Source: an uncultured Tissierellia bacterium (GTDB lineage Bacteria > Bacillota > Clostridia > Tissierellales > Peptoniphilaceae). Taken from it: a DNA stretch of 12,126 bases. Every line of letters starts with the position of its first letter. Within the stretch, counting starts at the first letter, position 1. The stretch spans positions 1-12,126 of the forward strand of contig CABTYV010000039.1 of NCBI GenBank assembly GCA_902489145.1, in the 5' to 3' direction. The notes below the pieces were generated by a model. It did no database searches and was not told where the DNA came from. It saw only the letters and a program-made list of their open reading frames with translations. This document shows positions 1 through 6,645 of this stretch, in pieces. The translations under genes were made by a program, and so were the position numbers.

Positions 1-21
1 CCGCTCGATCCACAAAACCCA

Positions 22-59
22 AGCGGTGTCGGCCTGCGGCCGACGATATGATTCAAGCA
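22..59. repeat. Palindromic element, copy 1 (hairpin at 28-44)
   Basis: A perfect 7-bp stem (28-34 with 38-44) closes a 3-nt TGC loop just past the stop codon of the large minus-strand gene. The stretch from AGCGG (22-26) to AAGCA (55-59) resembles 5476-5522: both have AGCGG, a hairpin around the shared core CGGCCTGCGG, then GACGA, GAT, TC and AAGCA in the same order. The stem bases differ between copies but pairing is kept. On the minus strand the hairpin is followed by only a weak T-rich stretch, so a terminator role for the large gene is possible but not convincing. No gene can be assigned in bases 1-66. Confidence 0.4.
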
Positions 60-66
60 GTGGCGC

Positions 67-2649
67 CTACGATTGCTCGTGATCGATGGAAAGCTCGTTG
101 CAAATCCAGTTCAAATCGTCTGGATCTGCCCAAAGTCGTCCCTCTTGCTCTAGAATTAACTGAGTGTCGAGGAGGTCGAAGCAAAAATCGTTAATTTCGC
201 TTATTAATTGGTCGAGGGATGGGCCGCAAGCTTGACAGGCCGCTTCAAGCTCGGCGCGGGTGGGTCCGGATTCGCTGGCCTTCGAAAGCCTGGCCAATAG
301 GCCGCGGGCGGGCAGGGAAAGCTGGGGGCCCGGCTCTTCGTTCGGCTTCTCCGACCGCAGATTTTGGTCAGGGGCGGGCGGATCCATTTTGGGTTCGGAA
401 TCAAGTTCGCCTCGCGCGGCAGCAGGTTGGACTGGTTCGTCGCCGACAAAAGTCTGGACCAGATGCACGGTTTTGGCCAGCGTTTGCTTTGAATCGGCAA
501 TTTTCTGCCGATTGAGGCGGATTTGCTTGCGCTTGGGGCGGGCCAGGAGTGGCCCCAGCTGGAGCAGGAAGGTGGCCCATTTCGGAGGATTGGCCGCTCG
601 CCCATCACCCGCCCCTGCCGGCCTAGCTGACGTTCGCCCATCGCCCGCCCCTGCCGGCCTAGCTGACGCTCGCCCATCGCCCGCCCCCGCTGGCGAAGCA
701 GCTTCTCGTCCAGCCATCTCCTCGCCGGGCGGATTGGCCATTCGCCCGATCCGCTGCCCCCCCTCGGAGGCCGCTAAAAGCGAGCGGAGGGCCGTTTTTT
801 CCGCATCTGTCAGGAGCTGCGGTTCCGCTTCCAATCGGTCAAGCATGGCCGACAATGGCTCGCCCTGCCGTAAGTCGGTCCGCCGTGGAGCTGCCAGCCT
901 TGGATTGCCCCACCGTAAGTCACGCCGCGCCGAATGGCCCGATCCTGCGAGGCGCAAAAGCTCCTGAAGGAGGCCCTGGCGAGAGGGATGGGCCAGGACG
1001 CGCATTTTGGCCTGATCGGATGCCGTCCAGGCGGCCTGACGTTTTTGTTTATTGGCCAAAAATAGGAAGTGGGACAGGTGGAGCAGGGCAGGATCCTTCA
1101 CCTGCTTATTCCAGCTTTTCAGAAGGCGCTCAGCCTCCTCTGGGGTCAATGCATCGAGCAATTTTCGAGCACGGTCGGCCAGGGCGCCCTCCGTTGCTTG
1201 TGCCCGCCGGCGGCCCTTGGACACCGGCGCCGATGGAGGTTGGGTGTCCGGCATTGGCCGCTCGCCTCCGGTACCCGGCGACCGCCGCCCACCCTCGACC
1301 CCCTGGGTCAACCAGCAATCGGCCATCCGCTTGCCATAGCGGGTCTGGCGCAGGAGGGGCACGAGCTCATGGACGGTCAGGGGGGCAATGGGATGCGCGT
1401 TCAGGCTAAGGGTCACCTGGTCACGGAGGGGCTTGGGCAGGCGCTGATCGACCAGGGCCCAGTCAGATGAAACCTGCAAGCGGGGCAGGCCGCCAAGGGC
1501 TGCTCGCACTCGGCTTTCGCAGAGGCGCAGGAGGGCCGTTAGGAGATCACAAGGCTTTTCGGGATCCGGCACCCGCTCGCCTGCCAGCGACCGGGTCAGG
1601 TAATCCCGCATGGCCAAGGACCGCCAATGAACAGGCGTTCGATTCATTGCCTCCTCCATATCATCCAGCAGCTGACCAAAGAGAACCACGATGCGTTGGG
1701 CAATGGCTGGATGCGCCCAGACAAAGCTACTCCGCGCCGTCACGCCGTCCAATCGGCTCAGGTCCAGCGAGCGGAAGGAATAGGCCCCCTGAATGAGCCC
1801 CTTGGGATCCCACCAGGTTTTTCGGAGGCCCTCCTTCGTATAGCCCAGCGCAAGAAGCTCATTGGGGCCGGGAGGGGCCAATTCCTCGAGCAGGGCCTTG
1901 GCCAGGAGGGTCAGCTTGGCCTCGTCCTGTTCCGAAAAGGGATAGGAAAGGCCACGTAAGGGGCGGGCAGGATGGGGGGACGGTTCGGATCGGTCTGGCA
2001 CAGCCTGGTCCACGAGCTTCGGACCGGTCGTAACGGTGCCAAGCTCCGCCGCCGGACTCAGACCGGCCGGCCGAAGCGCGCACAGGCGGGCCCGCACCTG
2101 TTGATCGCTGTAGCGGATGAGCAGAAACAGGTCACGATCGCGCAGAAAACGGCCGGCAAATTCGGCATCGGCCTCGGTTGCAGCCCTTTCAGCAGGTTCA
2201 TAACATTGGTAGAGAAGAAGGTTGGCGTAGGTGGCCAGATCCCCGTAGAGGGCCAGGCTCTCTTGGGCAATGTGGAGACGGCCCAGGCGGGCCATCTCCT
2301 TTTCCTCCGGATCCAAGGCGTCGTCGAGCGCCCGCGCGCGGGCCGGCGTTTCGGGGGAAAGACTTTCCAGGAAAAAAGAAAGGGGGCTATGGAGGGCCTC
2401 TTCCAGGCGACGAATCCAGGCGGCCCGGTAGGCCTTAGTATGAGCCAGGCGGCCGAGGGCGGGCGTCTCCAGCTTCTCCGCCGCCCGCGCGTCCCCAGCC
2501 GCTTTGAACGTCTGACCCCCTTCGGACAGCCCTGCGCCCCCCGCCCCGGGCGGCGCGAGCTTTTGCTCCCGGCGGCGGGCCTGGACCCGCTCGATGAGCG
2601 CCGGATCTTTGAGTTGTGCCAGTAACCAGTCATAGATGTCCGTCCGCAT
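67..2649 (-). CDS. Large protein with TerB-C-like C-terminus, function unknown
   Basis: An 860-residue soluble protein with no signal peptide or clear membrane segment. I do not recognise the N-terminal two thirds, which contains Trp- and Leu-rich helical blocks at about 70-150, 230-350 and 365-450. Residues 450-485 and 630-690 are low-complexity Gly/Ala/Arg/Pro linkers, the second with a 12-residue repeat. The C-terminus resembles the TerB-C domain of tellurite/Ter-type proteins: a helix at about 708-738 of the pattern 'I-L-..-KIA-..-T-..-V-..-F-DE', a variable acidic/proline linker, then about 778-848 with L-ARL, RAELEAAC, and an 'INDFCFDLLD..LI' stretch near the end. The ATG start is preceded by an AGGAAGG-like site and a TATAAT box at 2672-2677. 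The product may belong to a multi-gene system continuing past the left edge. The domain call rests on pattern recognition only. Confidence 0.6.
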   Translation of the reverse strand: MRTDIYDWLLAQLKDPALIERVQARRREQKLAPPGAGGAGLSEGGQTFKAAGDARAAEKLETPALGRLAHTKAYRAAWIRRLEEALHSPLSFFLESLSPETPARARALDDALDPEEKEMARLGRLHIAQESLALYGDLATYANLLLYQCYEPAERAATEADAEFAGRFLRDRDLFLLIRYSDQQVRARLCALRPAGLSPAAELGTVTTGPKLVDQAVPDRSEPSPHPARPLRGLSYPFSEQDEAKLTLLAKALLEELAPPGPNELLALGYTKEGLRKTWWDPKGLIQGAYSFRSLDLSRLDGVTARSSFVWAHPAIAQRIVVLFGQLLDDMEEAMNRTPVHWRSLAMRDYLTRSLAGERVPDPEKPCDLLTALLRLCESRVRAALGGLPRLQVSSDWALVDQRLPKPLRDQVTLSLNAHPIAPLTVHELVPLLRQTRYGKRMADCWLTQGVEGGRRSPGTGGERPMPDTQPPSAPVSKGRRRAQATEGALADRARKLLDALTPEEAERLLKSWNKQVKDPALLHLSHFLFLANKQKRQAAWTASDQAKMRVLAHPSRQGLLQELLRLAGSGHSARRDLRWGNPRLAAPRRTDLRQGEPLSAMLDRLEAEPQLLTDAEKTALRSLLAASEGGQRIGRMANPPGEEMAGREAASPAGAGDGRASARPAGAGDGRTSARPAGAGDGRAANPPKWATFLLQLGPLLARPKRKQIRLNRQKIADSKQTLAKTVHLVQTFVGDEPVQPAAARGELDSEPKMDPPAPDQNLRSEKPNEEPGPQLSLPARGLLARLSKASESGPTRAELEAACQACGPSLDQLISEINDFCFDLLDTQLILEQEGRLWADPDDLNWICNELSIDHEQS
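599..695. repeat. 36-bp tandem repeat inside the large gene
   Basis: Two full 36-bp units (599-634 and 635-670) and a partial third (671 to about 695) differ at few positions. On the coding (minus) strand they encode PAGAGDGR at residues 653-660, 665-672 and 677-684, spaced by 12 residues. The period is a multiple of three, so copy-number change would lengthen or shorten the linker before the TerB-C-like part without breaking the frame. Confidence 0.85.
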
Positions 2650-2671
2650 ACGGCCCCCTTCCTATCCCTCT

Positions 2672-2698
2672 ATTATACCGCTTTCTTTTACAGGACAA
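2672..2698 (-). promoter_or_regulatory. Promoter of the large minus-strand gene
   Basis: Reading the minus strand, a perfect TATAAT lies at 2672-2677, about 23 bases before the ATG at 2649. The best -35 candidate is TTGTCC (2693-2698) with a short 15-nt spacer, so the -10 is well supported and the -35 is weak. The 5' leader would be very short. The element overlaps the spacer of the plus-strand ddl promoter. Confidence 0.5.
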
Positions 2699-2715
2699 GG
2701 AGAATTGATTATAAT
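2687..2715 (+). promoter_or_regulatory. Promoter of ddl-murF
   Basis: TTTACA (2687-2692, five of six consensus bases) and TATAAT (2710-2715, perfect) are separated by exactly 17 nt, a near-ideal sigma-A promoter. Transcription would start near 2722, giving a leader of about 50 nt before the ddl ATG. No terminator-like or riboswitch-like structure is evident in that leader. Confidence 0.8.
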
Positions 2716-2772
2716 AAGGAACATATCATCACATTCATTGTCCCCTTTGGAAGAAGCACTTGGAGAAAGCAC

Positions 2773-3882
2773 ATGAAAAAAACTATTGTCGTATTATGTG
2801 GCGGCCAAAGTACGGAGCATGAGATTGCCCTCCGTTCGGCCCGCACAGTGATCAATGAATTGGACCGGTCAAAGTACCGGATTGTAGCCTATTTTGTGGA
2901 CAAAGCGGGACGCTTTTTGCCCTTGGGTGAGCCGGGCCTGGTGGAAAAGCCGGAGGACCTCATCGTCCAGGCCGAATGCAGCCGGCTGGAAAGCATTCAG
3001 CACTTTTTGGCCGACATGGACCAAATCGTGGCGCAGGCGGCCCCGGAGACGGCCCTGAGCGAGCAGCTGATGATCTTCCCGGTCATCCATGGGCAGAGCG
3101 GCGAAGATGGACAAATTCAAGGCTTCCTCCAGATGCTGGGCCTTCCTTACGTGGGCAATGGATTGATGGCCTCGGCCCTCTGCATGGACAAGAGCTTCAC
3201 CAATCAAATCTTGACCGCCCAGGGCATTCCCGAGGCGGCCTATCTGATCCTGGAGCGGCACGAGTGGGCCACGTCGGACCTCACCCACCTGGCCGACCGG
3301 GTGGAAAAGGCGCTGGGCTTTCCCTGCTTCGTCAAGCCCTGCAATAACGGCTCCTCGGTGGGGGTCACCAAGGCCGACCGGGCCCATCTGGCCGCGGCCC
3401 TCGAGGAAGCCTTCCGCTATGACAATAAAATCCTGATTGAGGAGGCTATCATCGGCCATGAGCTGGAGGTCTCCGTGATTGGCAATGAGGACGCCCGGGC
3501 CTCCCAGCCTGGCTCCTACACCTCTCGCCATGAAGTGCTGGACTATGAGGCCAAATATTGGGACAAGAGCCTGGTAGAAAATGTGCCCCATCCCCTCTCG
3601 CCCGAAAAGCTTGCTGAAATTCAGGCCCTGGCCCTGCGGGCCTACCATGCGCTGGGCTGCGAGGGCCTGGCCCGAGTCGACATTTTCATGGACCGGGACG
3701 GCCGTTTCCTGGTCAATGAAATCAATACGCTGCCAGGCATGACGCCGACCTCATTGGCCCCCAAGCTCTGGACCGCATTGACCGACATGACCTTCTCCGA
3801 TTATTTAGACCTGCTCATCGACTATGGGGCCCGCTCCGACCAGGGGCGCAAGGCCTTTAAAAATTCCTGGGAGCGCCTATGA
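2773..3882 (+). CDS. ddl: D-alanine--D-alanine ligase
   Basis: A 369-residue ATP-grasp ligase that joins two D-alanines in the cytoplasm for the peptidoglycan stem peptide. Seen in sequence: GGQSTEHE with Glu15 at the first D-Ala site, HGQSGEDG at 106-113, the MDK at 138-140, the serine loop GSSVGV at 193-198, the omega-loop DYEAKY at 257-262, and the Mg-binding D303, E316 and N318 (NEINTLPG, 315-322). The Tyr in the omega-loop is the D-Ala-D-Ala type, so this is unlikely to be a vancomycin-resistance D-Ala-D-Lac ligase. Length is at the long end for the family. The ATG has GGAG (2762-2765) seven bases upstream. Its stop overlaps the murF start by four bases, indicating an operon with coupled translation. 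Confidence 0.96.
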   Translation: MKKTIVVLCGGQSTEHEIALRSARTVINELDRSKYRIVAYFVDKAGRFLPLGEPGLVEKPEDLIVQAECSRLESIQHFLADMDQIVAQAAPETALSEQLMIFPVIHGQSGEDGQIQGFLQMLGLPYVGNGLMASALCMDKSFTNQILTAQGIPEAAYLILERHEWATSDLTHLADRVEKALGFPCFVKPCNNGSSVGVTKADRAHLAAALEEAFRYDNKILIEEAIIGHELEVSVIGNEDARASQPGSYTSRHEVLDYEAKYWDKSLVENVPHPLSPEKLAEIQALALRAYHALGCEGLARVDIFMDRDGRFLVNEINTLPGMTPTSLAPKLWTALTDMTFSDYLDLLIDYGARSDQGRKAFKNSWERL

Positions 3883-5288
3883 ATCCTCATACGCTAACAC
3901 AGCTTGCCCAATGGGCCGACGCAGACCTGCTCCTGCCATCCGGTCAGGACGGCGACCAGCTCCTGGCCAGCGGGGTATCCATTGACACCCGCACCATGGT
4001 CAGCGGCGAGGTTTTCGTCCCCATCATCGGGGAAAAGATGGACGGCCACCGCTTTCTTGAGACGGCCTTTGAAAAGGGCGCCGTGGCCGCCTTCATTGAC
4101 CGCAGCCACCCGGAGGAGCTGGCCCGCTTCCGCGACCGCCCCCTGCTCCTGGTAGAGGATTGCAAGGTTGCCTTCCAAACCCTGGCCCAAAATTACCGCA
4201 AGAGCCTCTCCTGCACCGTCATTGGGGTGACCGGCTCCAACGGCAAAACCACCACCAAGGACATTCTCTATTCCGTTTTTCGCAGTCACTATGAAACGAT
4301 CAAGACAACGGGCAATCTGAACAATGAAATTGGCGTCCCCCGGACCCTTCTGGATCTCAGGGAAGAAACGGAGGTGGCCATCGTCGAGATGGGGATGTCC
4401 CAGCGCGGGGAAATCGAGGCGCTGACCCAGATGGCCCGCCCCCACATTGCCGTCATTACCAATGTGGGCCTTTCCCACCTAGACAGCCTGGGCAGCCGCG
4501 AAGCCATTGCCCAAGCCAAGATGGAGATCATTGACCGGATGGGGCCCAACGACTACCTGCTGTACAACCGGGACAGCGACTACCTGGCCAATGAGATCGA
4601 CCGCCGCCAGCAAGCAGGCGATCTGAACGTTCAAGTCATATCCTTCGGCCAAAAAGAAGAAGCGGATATCCATCTCCACCTCCTGCGTTCCCACGCCGGC
4701 GGCTCGCTCTTCACCCTGGACGGCCAGGAATTTAAGATCAATCTGCTCGGCTCCTATCAGATGTACAATGCCGCGCCCGCCATCATCGCCGCCCGCCTCA
4801 TGGGCCTCGATGACAGCGAAATCCGCGCTGGTCTGCAGGTCAGCGACCAAACCAAAATGCGCTCCGAGCTGGTCCACGCCACCGGCTTTGATATCCTGGT
4901 CGATTGCTACAACTCCTCCCCCCAATCCCTCGGTGAAGCCCTCCAAACCACGGCCCTCCTGGCCGGCTACCGAAAGAAAATCGCCATTCTGGGCGATATG
5001 CTGGAGCTGGGCCCCAATGAGAAAAAGCTGCACTACGAAATGGGCCGTCGCATCGATCCCGCCGTCTTCCAGGATGTCATCTTCTATGGCCCCCTCTCCA
5101 AATATATGATGGAAGGTGCCGCCTCCCTCTTTCCCCCTGGCCACCTCTTCTGGTTCGACAAGAAGAACGACCTCGTCGACCGGGCCAAATACCTCATCGA
5201 ACCCGCCACCCTCGTCCTGGTCAAGGCTTCCCGCTCCATGCGCCTGGAAGAAATCGTCGAATCGATCCAGGTCCGAAACGCGCGCTAA
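3879..5288 (+). CDS. murF: UDP-MurNAc-tripeptide--D-alanyl-D-alanine ligase
   Basis: A 469-residue Mur ligase that uses ATP to add the D-Ala-D-Ala made by Ddl to the UDP-MurNAc-tripeptide, the last cytoplasmic step of precursor assembly. Seen: DTR at 36-38 in the uridine-binding N-terminal domain, the P-loop GVTGSNGKTTTK at 116-127, TTGNLNNEIG at 143-152, EMGMSQRGEI at 170-179, NVGLSHL at 195-201, the likely carbamylated Lys214 in AKMEI, and in the C-terminal domain DCYNSSPQS at 342-350 (usually YNANP) and LGDMLELG at 371-378. The ATG sits inside the last codons of ddl and probably depends on translation from it. No T-tract terminator follows; the gene runs into a repeat-rich region. Confidence 0.96.
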   Translation: MNPHTLTQLAQWADADLLLPSGQDGDQLLASGVSIDTRTMVSGEVFVPIIGEKMDGHRFLETAFEKGAVAAFIDRSHPEELARFRDRPLLLVEDCKVAFQTLAQNYRKSLSCTVIGVTGSNGKTTTKDILYSVFRSHYETIKTTGNLNNEIGVPRTLLDLREETEVAIVEMGMSQRGEIEALTQMARPHIAVITNVGLSHLDSLGSREAIAQAKMEIIDRMGPNDYLLYNRDSDYLANEIDRRQQAGDLNVQVISFGQKEEADIHLHLLRSHAGGSLFTLDGQEFKINLLGSYQMYNAAPAIIAARLMGLDDSEIRAGLQVSDQTKMRSELVHATGFDILVDCYNSSPQSLGEALQTTALLAGYRKKIAILGDMLELGPNEKKLHYEMGRRIDPAVFQDVIFYGPLSKYMMEGAASLFPPGHLFWFDKKNDLVDRAKYLIEPATLVLVKASRSMRLEEIVESIQVRNAR

Positions 5289-5340
5289 GCGATGATACGG
5301 TGGGGATGGCTGGCGGCTAGCGCGCGGCCGGTGAGTCGGG

Positions 5341-5461
5341 GCCGCCAGCGGCGGCTGGCGGCTGTGGCGCTGGCGGTGCGGGTTGGCGGCGTGGGCGACG
5401 GGCGCGATGGCGCCGGCTGTGGCGCTGGCGGTGCGGGTTGACGCCGGCTGTGGCGCTGGCG
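5341..5461. repeat. GC-rich direct repeats after murF
   Basis: A 26-bp sequence beginning GGCTGTGGCGCTGGCGG occurs exactly at 5360-5385 and 5415-5440, and its first 16 bases recur at 5446-5461. Copies two and three also share the preceding CGCC. Spacings are 55 and 31 bp. The left edge holds a hairpin with an 8-bp stem (5341-5348 with 5355-5362) that can alternatively pair with CTGGCGGC-like sequence near 5310. No reading frame here looks like a real protein. Confidence 0.8.
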
Positions 5462-5475
5462 TGGTAGCTGGTGCG

Positions 5476-5522
5476 AGCGGCTTTCGTCCCGCGGCCTGCG
5501 GGACGAAAGGATAATCGAAGCA
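5476..5522. repeat. Palindromic element, copy 2 (12-bp hairpin)
   Basis: A perfect 12-bp stem (5481-5492 with 5498-5509) closes the 5-nt loop GGCCT. It is flanked by AGCGG (5476-5480) and AAGCA (5518-5522), in the same order as the element at 22-59. No T-tract follows on either strand, so it is not a standard terminator, although it is the first strong hairpin downstream of murF. Confidence 0.6.
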
Positions 5523-5566
5523 CGTCCCCCCAATTTTTCGGCCCTTCAAACCGTTTTCGTCAAAAA

Positions 5567-5818
5567 TGTAGAGGAAAATGGGCACCCCCTTGTTTTCCTC
5601 TACAGCAAAAACGGATTTTTCGCCAAAAAAGGGGAGGAAAATGACCACCCCCTCATTTTCCTCTACACCAAAAATGACATTTTCGTCATAAATGGAGAGG
5701 AAAATGGCACCCCCCCTGTTTTCCTCTACACTTTCGTCCATTTTCCCTAAAAAAGTGTAGAGGAAAATCGCTACCCCCCTGTTTTCCTCTACACTTTCGT
5801 CCATTTTCCACAAAAAAC
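5567..5818. repeat. Four exact 63-bp repeat units, each a hairpin
   Basis: Units start at 5567, 5630, 5693 and 5756. GAGGAAAA recurs at 5571, 5634, 5697 and 5760, and TTTTCCTC at 5593, 5656, 5719 and 5782, all exactly 63 bp apart. In each unit these arms pair around a C-rich loop. Stems are 12 bp (5567-5578/5593-5604), 11 bp (5634-5644/5653-5663), 9 bp (5696-5704/5719-5727) and 16 bp (5752-5767/5782-5797). A diverged fifth unit lies in phase on the left (about 5508-5566). Between arms are AT-rich segments, often containing TTTCGTC. The minus strand is open throughout and would encode a 21-residue unit with a VEEN-x-G and IFL core, but the frame runs on through murF antisense, so coding is doubtful. 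Not CRISPR: arms and intervening segments are all related to each other. Confidence 0.85.
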
Positions 5819-5823
5819 AGATC

Positions 5824-5940
5824 GGAAGGGCGGCGCCCGCCGCCCCTCCCCTACCGCATGCTGTAGCAGAGAGCCCCTCGATCCAGCTCGAAGGGCTACC
5901 ATATGGCCATAGCGGTGGGGCAGCCGCCGGCTGCCCTTCC
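5824..5940. other. 117-nt nested inverted-repeat structure
   Basis: Three stems nest inside each other. The outer stem pairs 5824-5834 with 5930-5940 (11 bp, one G-T). The middle pairs 5849-5857 with 5912-5920 (9 bp, one G-T), extendable by three pairs (5858-5860 with 5908-5910) across one bulged base. The inner pairs 5872-5876 and 5878-5881 with 5893-5897 and 5888-5891, with one mismatch. Two local hairpins compete with the outer stem: 5828-5834/5839-5845, and 5918-5925/5929-5936 with a GCC loop. It could be a structured RNA on either strand or a small palindromic mobile repeat. I do not recognise it as a known RNA family. Confidence 0.5.
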
Positions 5941-5945
5941 ATATG

Positions 5946-5987
5946 AAATATAAAAAGAGAGGAAGTCGGGCCGAGCCCGACTTCCTC
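5946..5987 (-). terminator. Rho-independent terminator of ogt
   Basis: A perfect 13-bp stem (5959-5971 with 5975-5987) closes a CGA loop. On the minus strand it is followed by TCTCTTTTTATATTT-like sequence. It lies about 75 bases after the ogt stop and points the same way as ogt. The plus strand has no T-tract after the hairpin, so it should not end murF transcription. Confidence 0.85.
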
Positions 5988-6061
5988 CCACAGACTGGAG
6001 CAGCGGTCGCCCCAGCCCGACATTCCTTACCGCAGCCTAACCAGCCCCTCATTGCCCCGTC

Positions 6062-6574
6062 CTAGCCATGGACGATGAGGGAGCCTTCCAGCCGAAGCAA
6101 ATAGGCCTTGCGAGAGGCGCCGCCTGAATAGCCATTGAGCTTGCCGTCTGAGGCGATCACTCGGTGGCAGGGAATGACGATGACAATGGGATTGGCGCCG
6201 ATCAATTGGCCCATGGCTCTGGGGGAGGTTCTTTCGCCATAGGCATTTTGAAAATAGGTGGCTAGTTCTGCATAGGTGAGCAGTTTTCCGTAGGGAATGG
6301 AGAGCAGAAGCTCCCAGCATGCTTTCTGCTTCTCCGTGCCGAAGGGCGAGAGGGAAAGGCCGGACCGGACGAGGTCGGCCGGGCTGGGCTGTACGCCTGA
6401 AAAATAGGCTGAAAGCCAGTGGGCCAATTGACCGGGGCCACCCTTTTGAGCAAGCAGGGACAAAGCTCTTTTCGGCGCAGTAAAGTTTTTTTGGTCACTC
6501 CAATAAATCCCGTAGATGGTACTGGCCGACATTTCCACATAGAGACGTCCCAGGACCGTATCAAGATAATACAT
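6062..6574 (-). CDS. ogt: Methylated-DNA--protein-cysteine methyltransferase
   Basis: A 170-residue suicide DNA-repair protein that moves alkyl groups from O6-alkylguanine (and O4-alkylthymine) to its own cysteine. Seen: the active-site IPCHRVI with Cys136, the upstream SPRAMGQLIGANP with Arg119 (arginine finger position) and Asn128, and the helix-turn-helix stretch from SIPYGKLLTYAEL at about 92. The N-terminal 80 residues match the usual small alpha/beta domain, and length is typical. The ATG start is preceded by AAGGAG with a 10-nt gap. The tuf terminator ends only about 25 bases upstream and leaves no room for a promoter, so expression probably depends on read-through. The symbol ogt rather than adaB or mgt is a convention choice. 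Confidence 0.93.
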   Translation of the reverse strand: MYYLDTVLGRLYVEMSASTIYGIYWSDQKNFTAPKRALSLLAQKGGPGQLAHWLSAYFSGVQPSPADLVRSGLSLSPFGTEKQKACWELLLSIPYGKLLTYAELATYFQNAYGERTSPRAMGQLIGANPIVIVIPCHRVIASDGKLNGYSGGASRKAYLLRLEGSLIVHG

Positions 6575-6598
6575 GGGCTTGGCACTCCTTGGGTGAGG

Positions 6599-6632
6599 TC
6601 AAAAAAAGCCAAGCACCGAAGTGCTTGGCTTT
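6599..6632 (-). terminator. Rho-independent terminator of tuf / str operon
   Basis: A perfect 12-bp stem (6605-6616 with 6621-6632) closes a loop read as UUCG on the minus-strand RNA, between C and G, the very stable tetraloop arrangement. A run of seven T residues follows on the minus strand. It begins 13 bases after the tuf stop, so it ends the str operon transcript. Confidence 0.95.
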
Positions 6633-6645
6633 GGAAGGCAAATGC

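Noticed and set aside
1..69. Read-through or continuation of the large gene past its TAG (frame open for 22 more codons to the edge)
   Set aside because: The TerB-C-like domain appears complete before the stop, the stretch is short, and it contains a hairpin typical of intergenic DNA.
260..967. Plus-strand frame with Ser/Pro-rich repeats
   Set aside because: It is the antisense of the 36-bp repeat region of the large gene, with biased composition and no ribosome binding site.
2773..3882. Vancomycin-resistance D-Ala-D-Lac ligase
   Set aside because: The omega-loop keeps the DYEAKY tyrosine of D-Ala-D-Ala ligases and no vanH- or vanX-like gene is nearby; the neighbour is murF.
5567..5818. CRISPR array
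   Set aside because: Repeats are imperfect, the would-be spacers resemble each other, the period and palindromes span the whole unit, and no cas gene is visible.
4479..6023. Long minus-strand open frame (514 codons) covering the 63-bp array and the antisense of murF
   Set aside because: Its C-terminal half is the exact antisense of murF, it has no visible ribosome binding site, and GC-rich DNA keeps such frames open. The 21-residue repeat inside follows from the DNA period.
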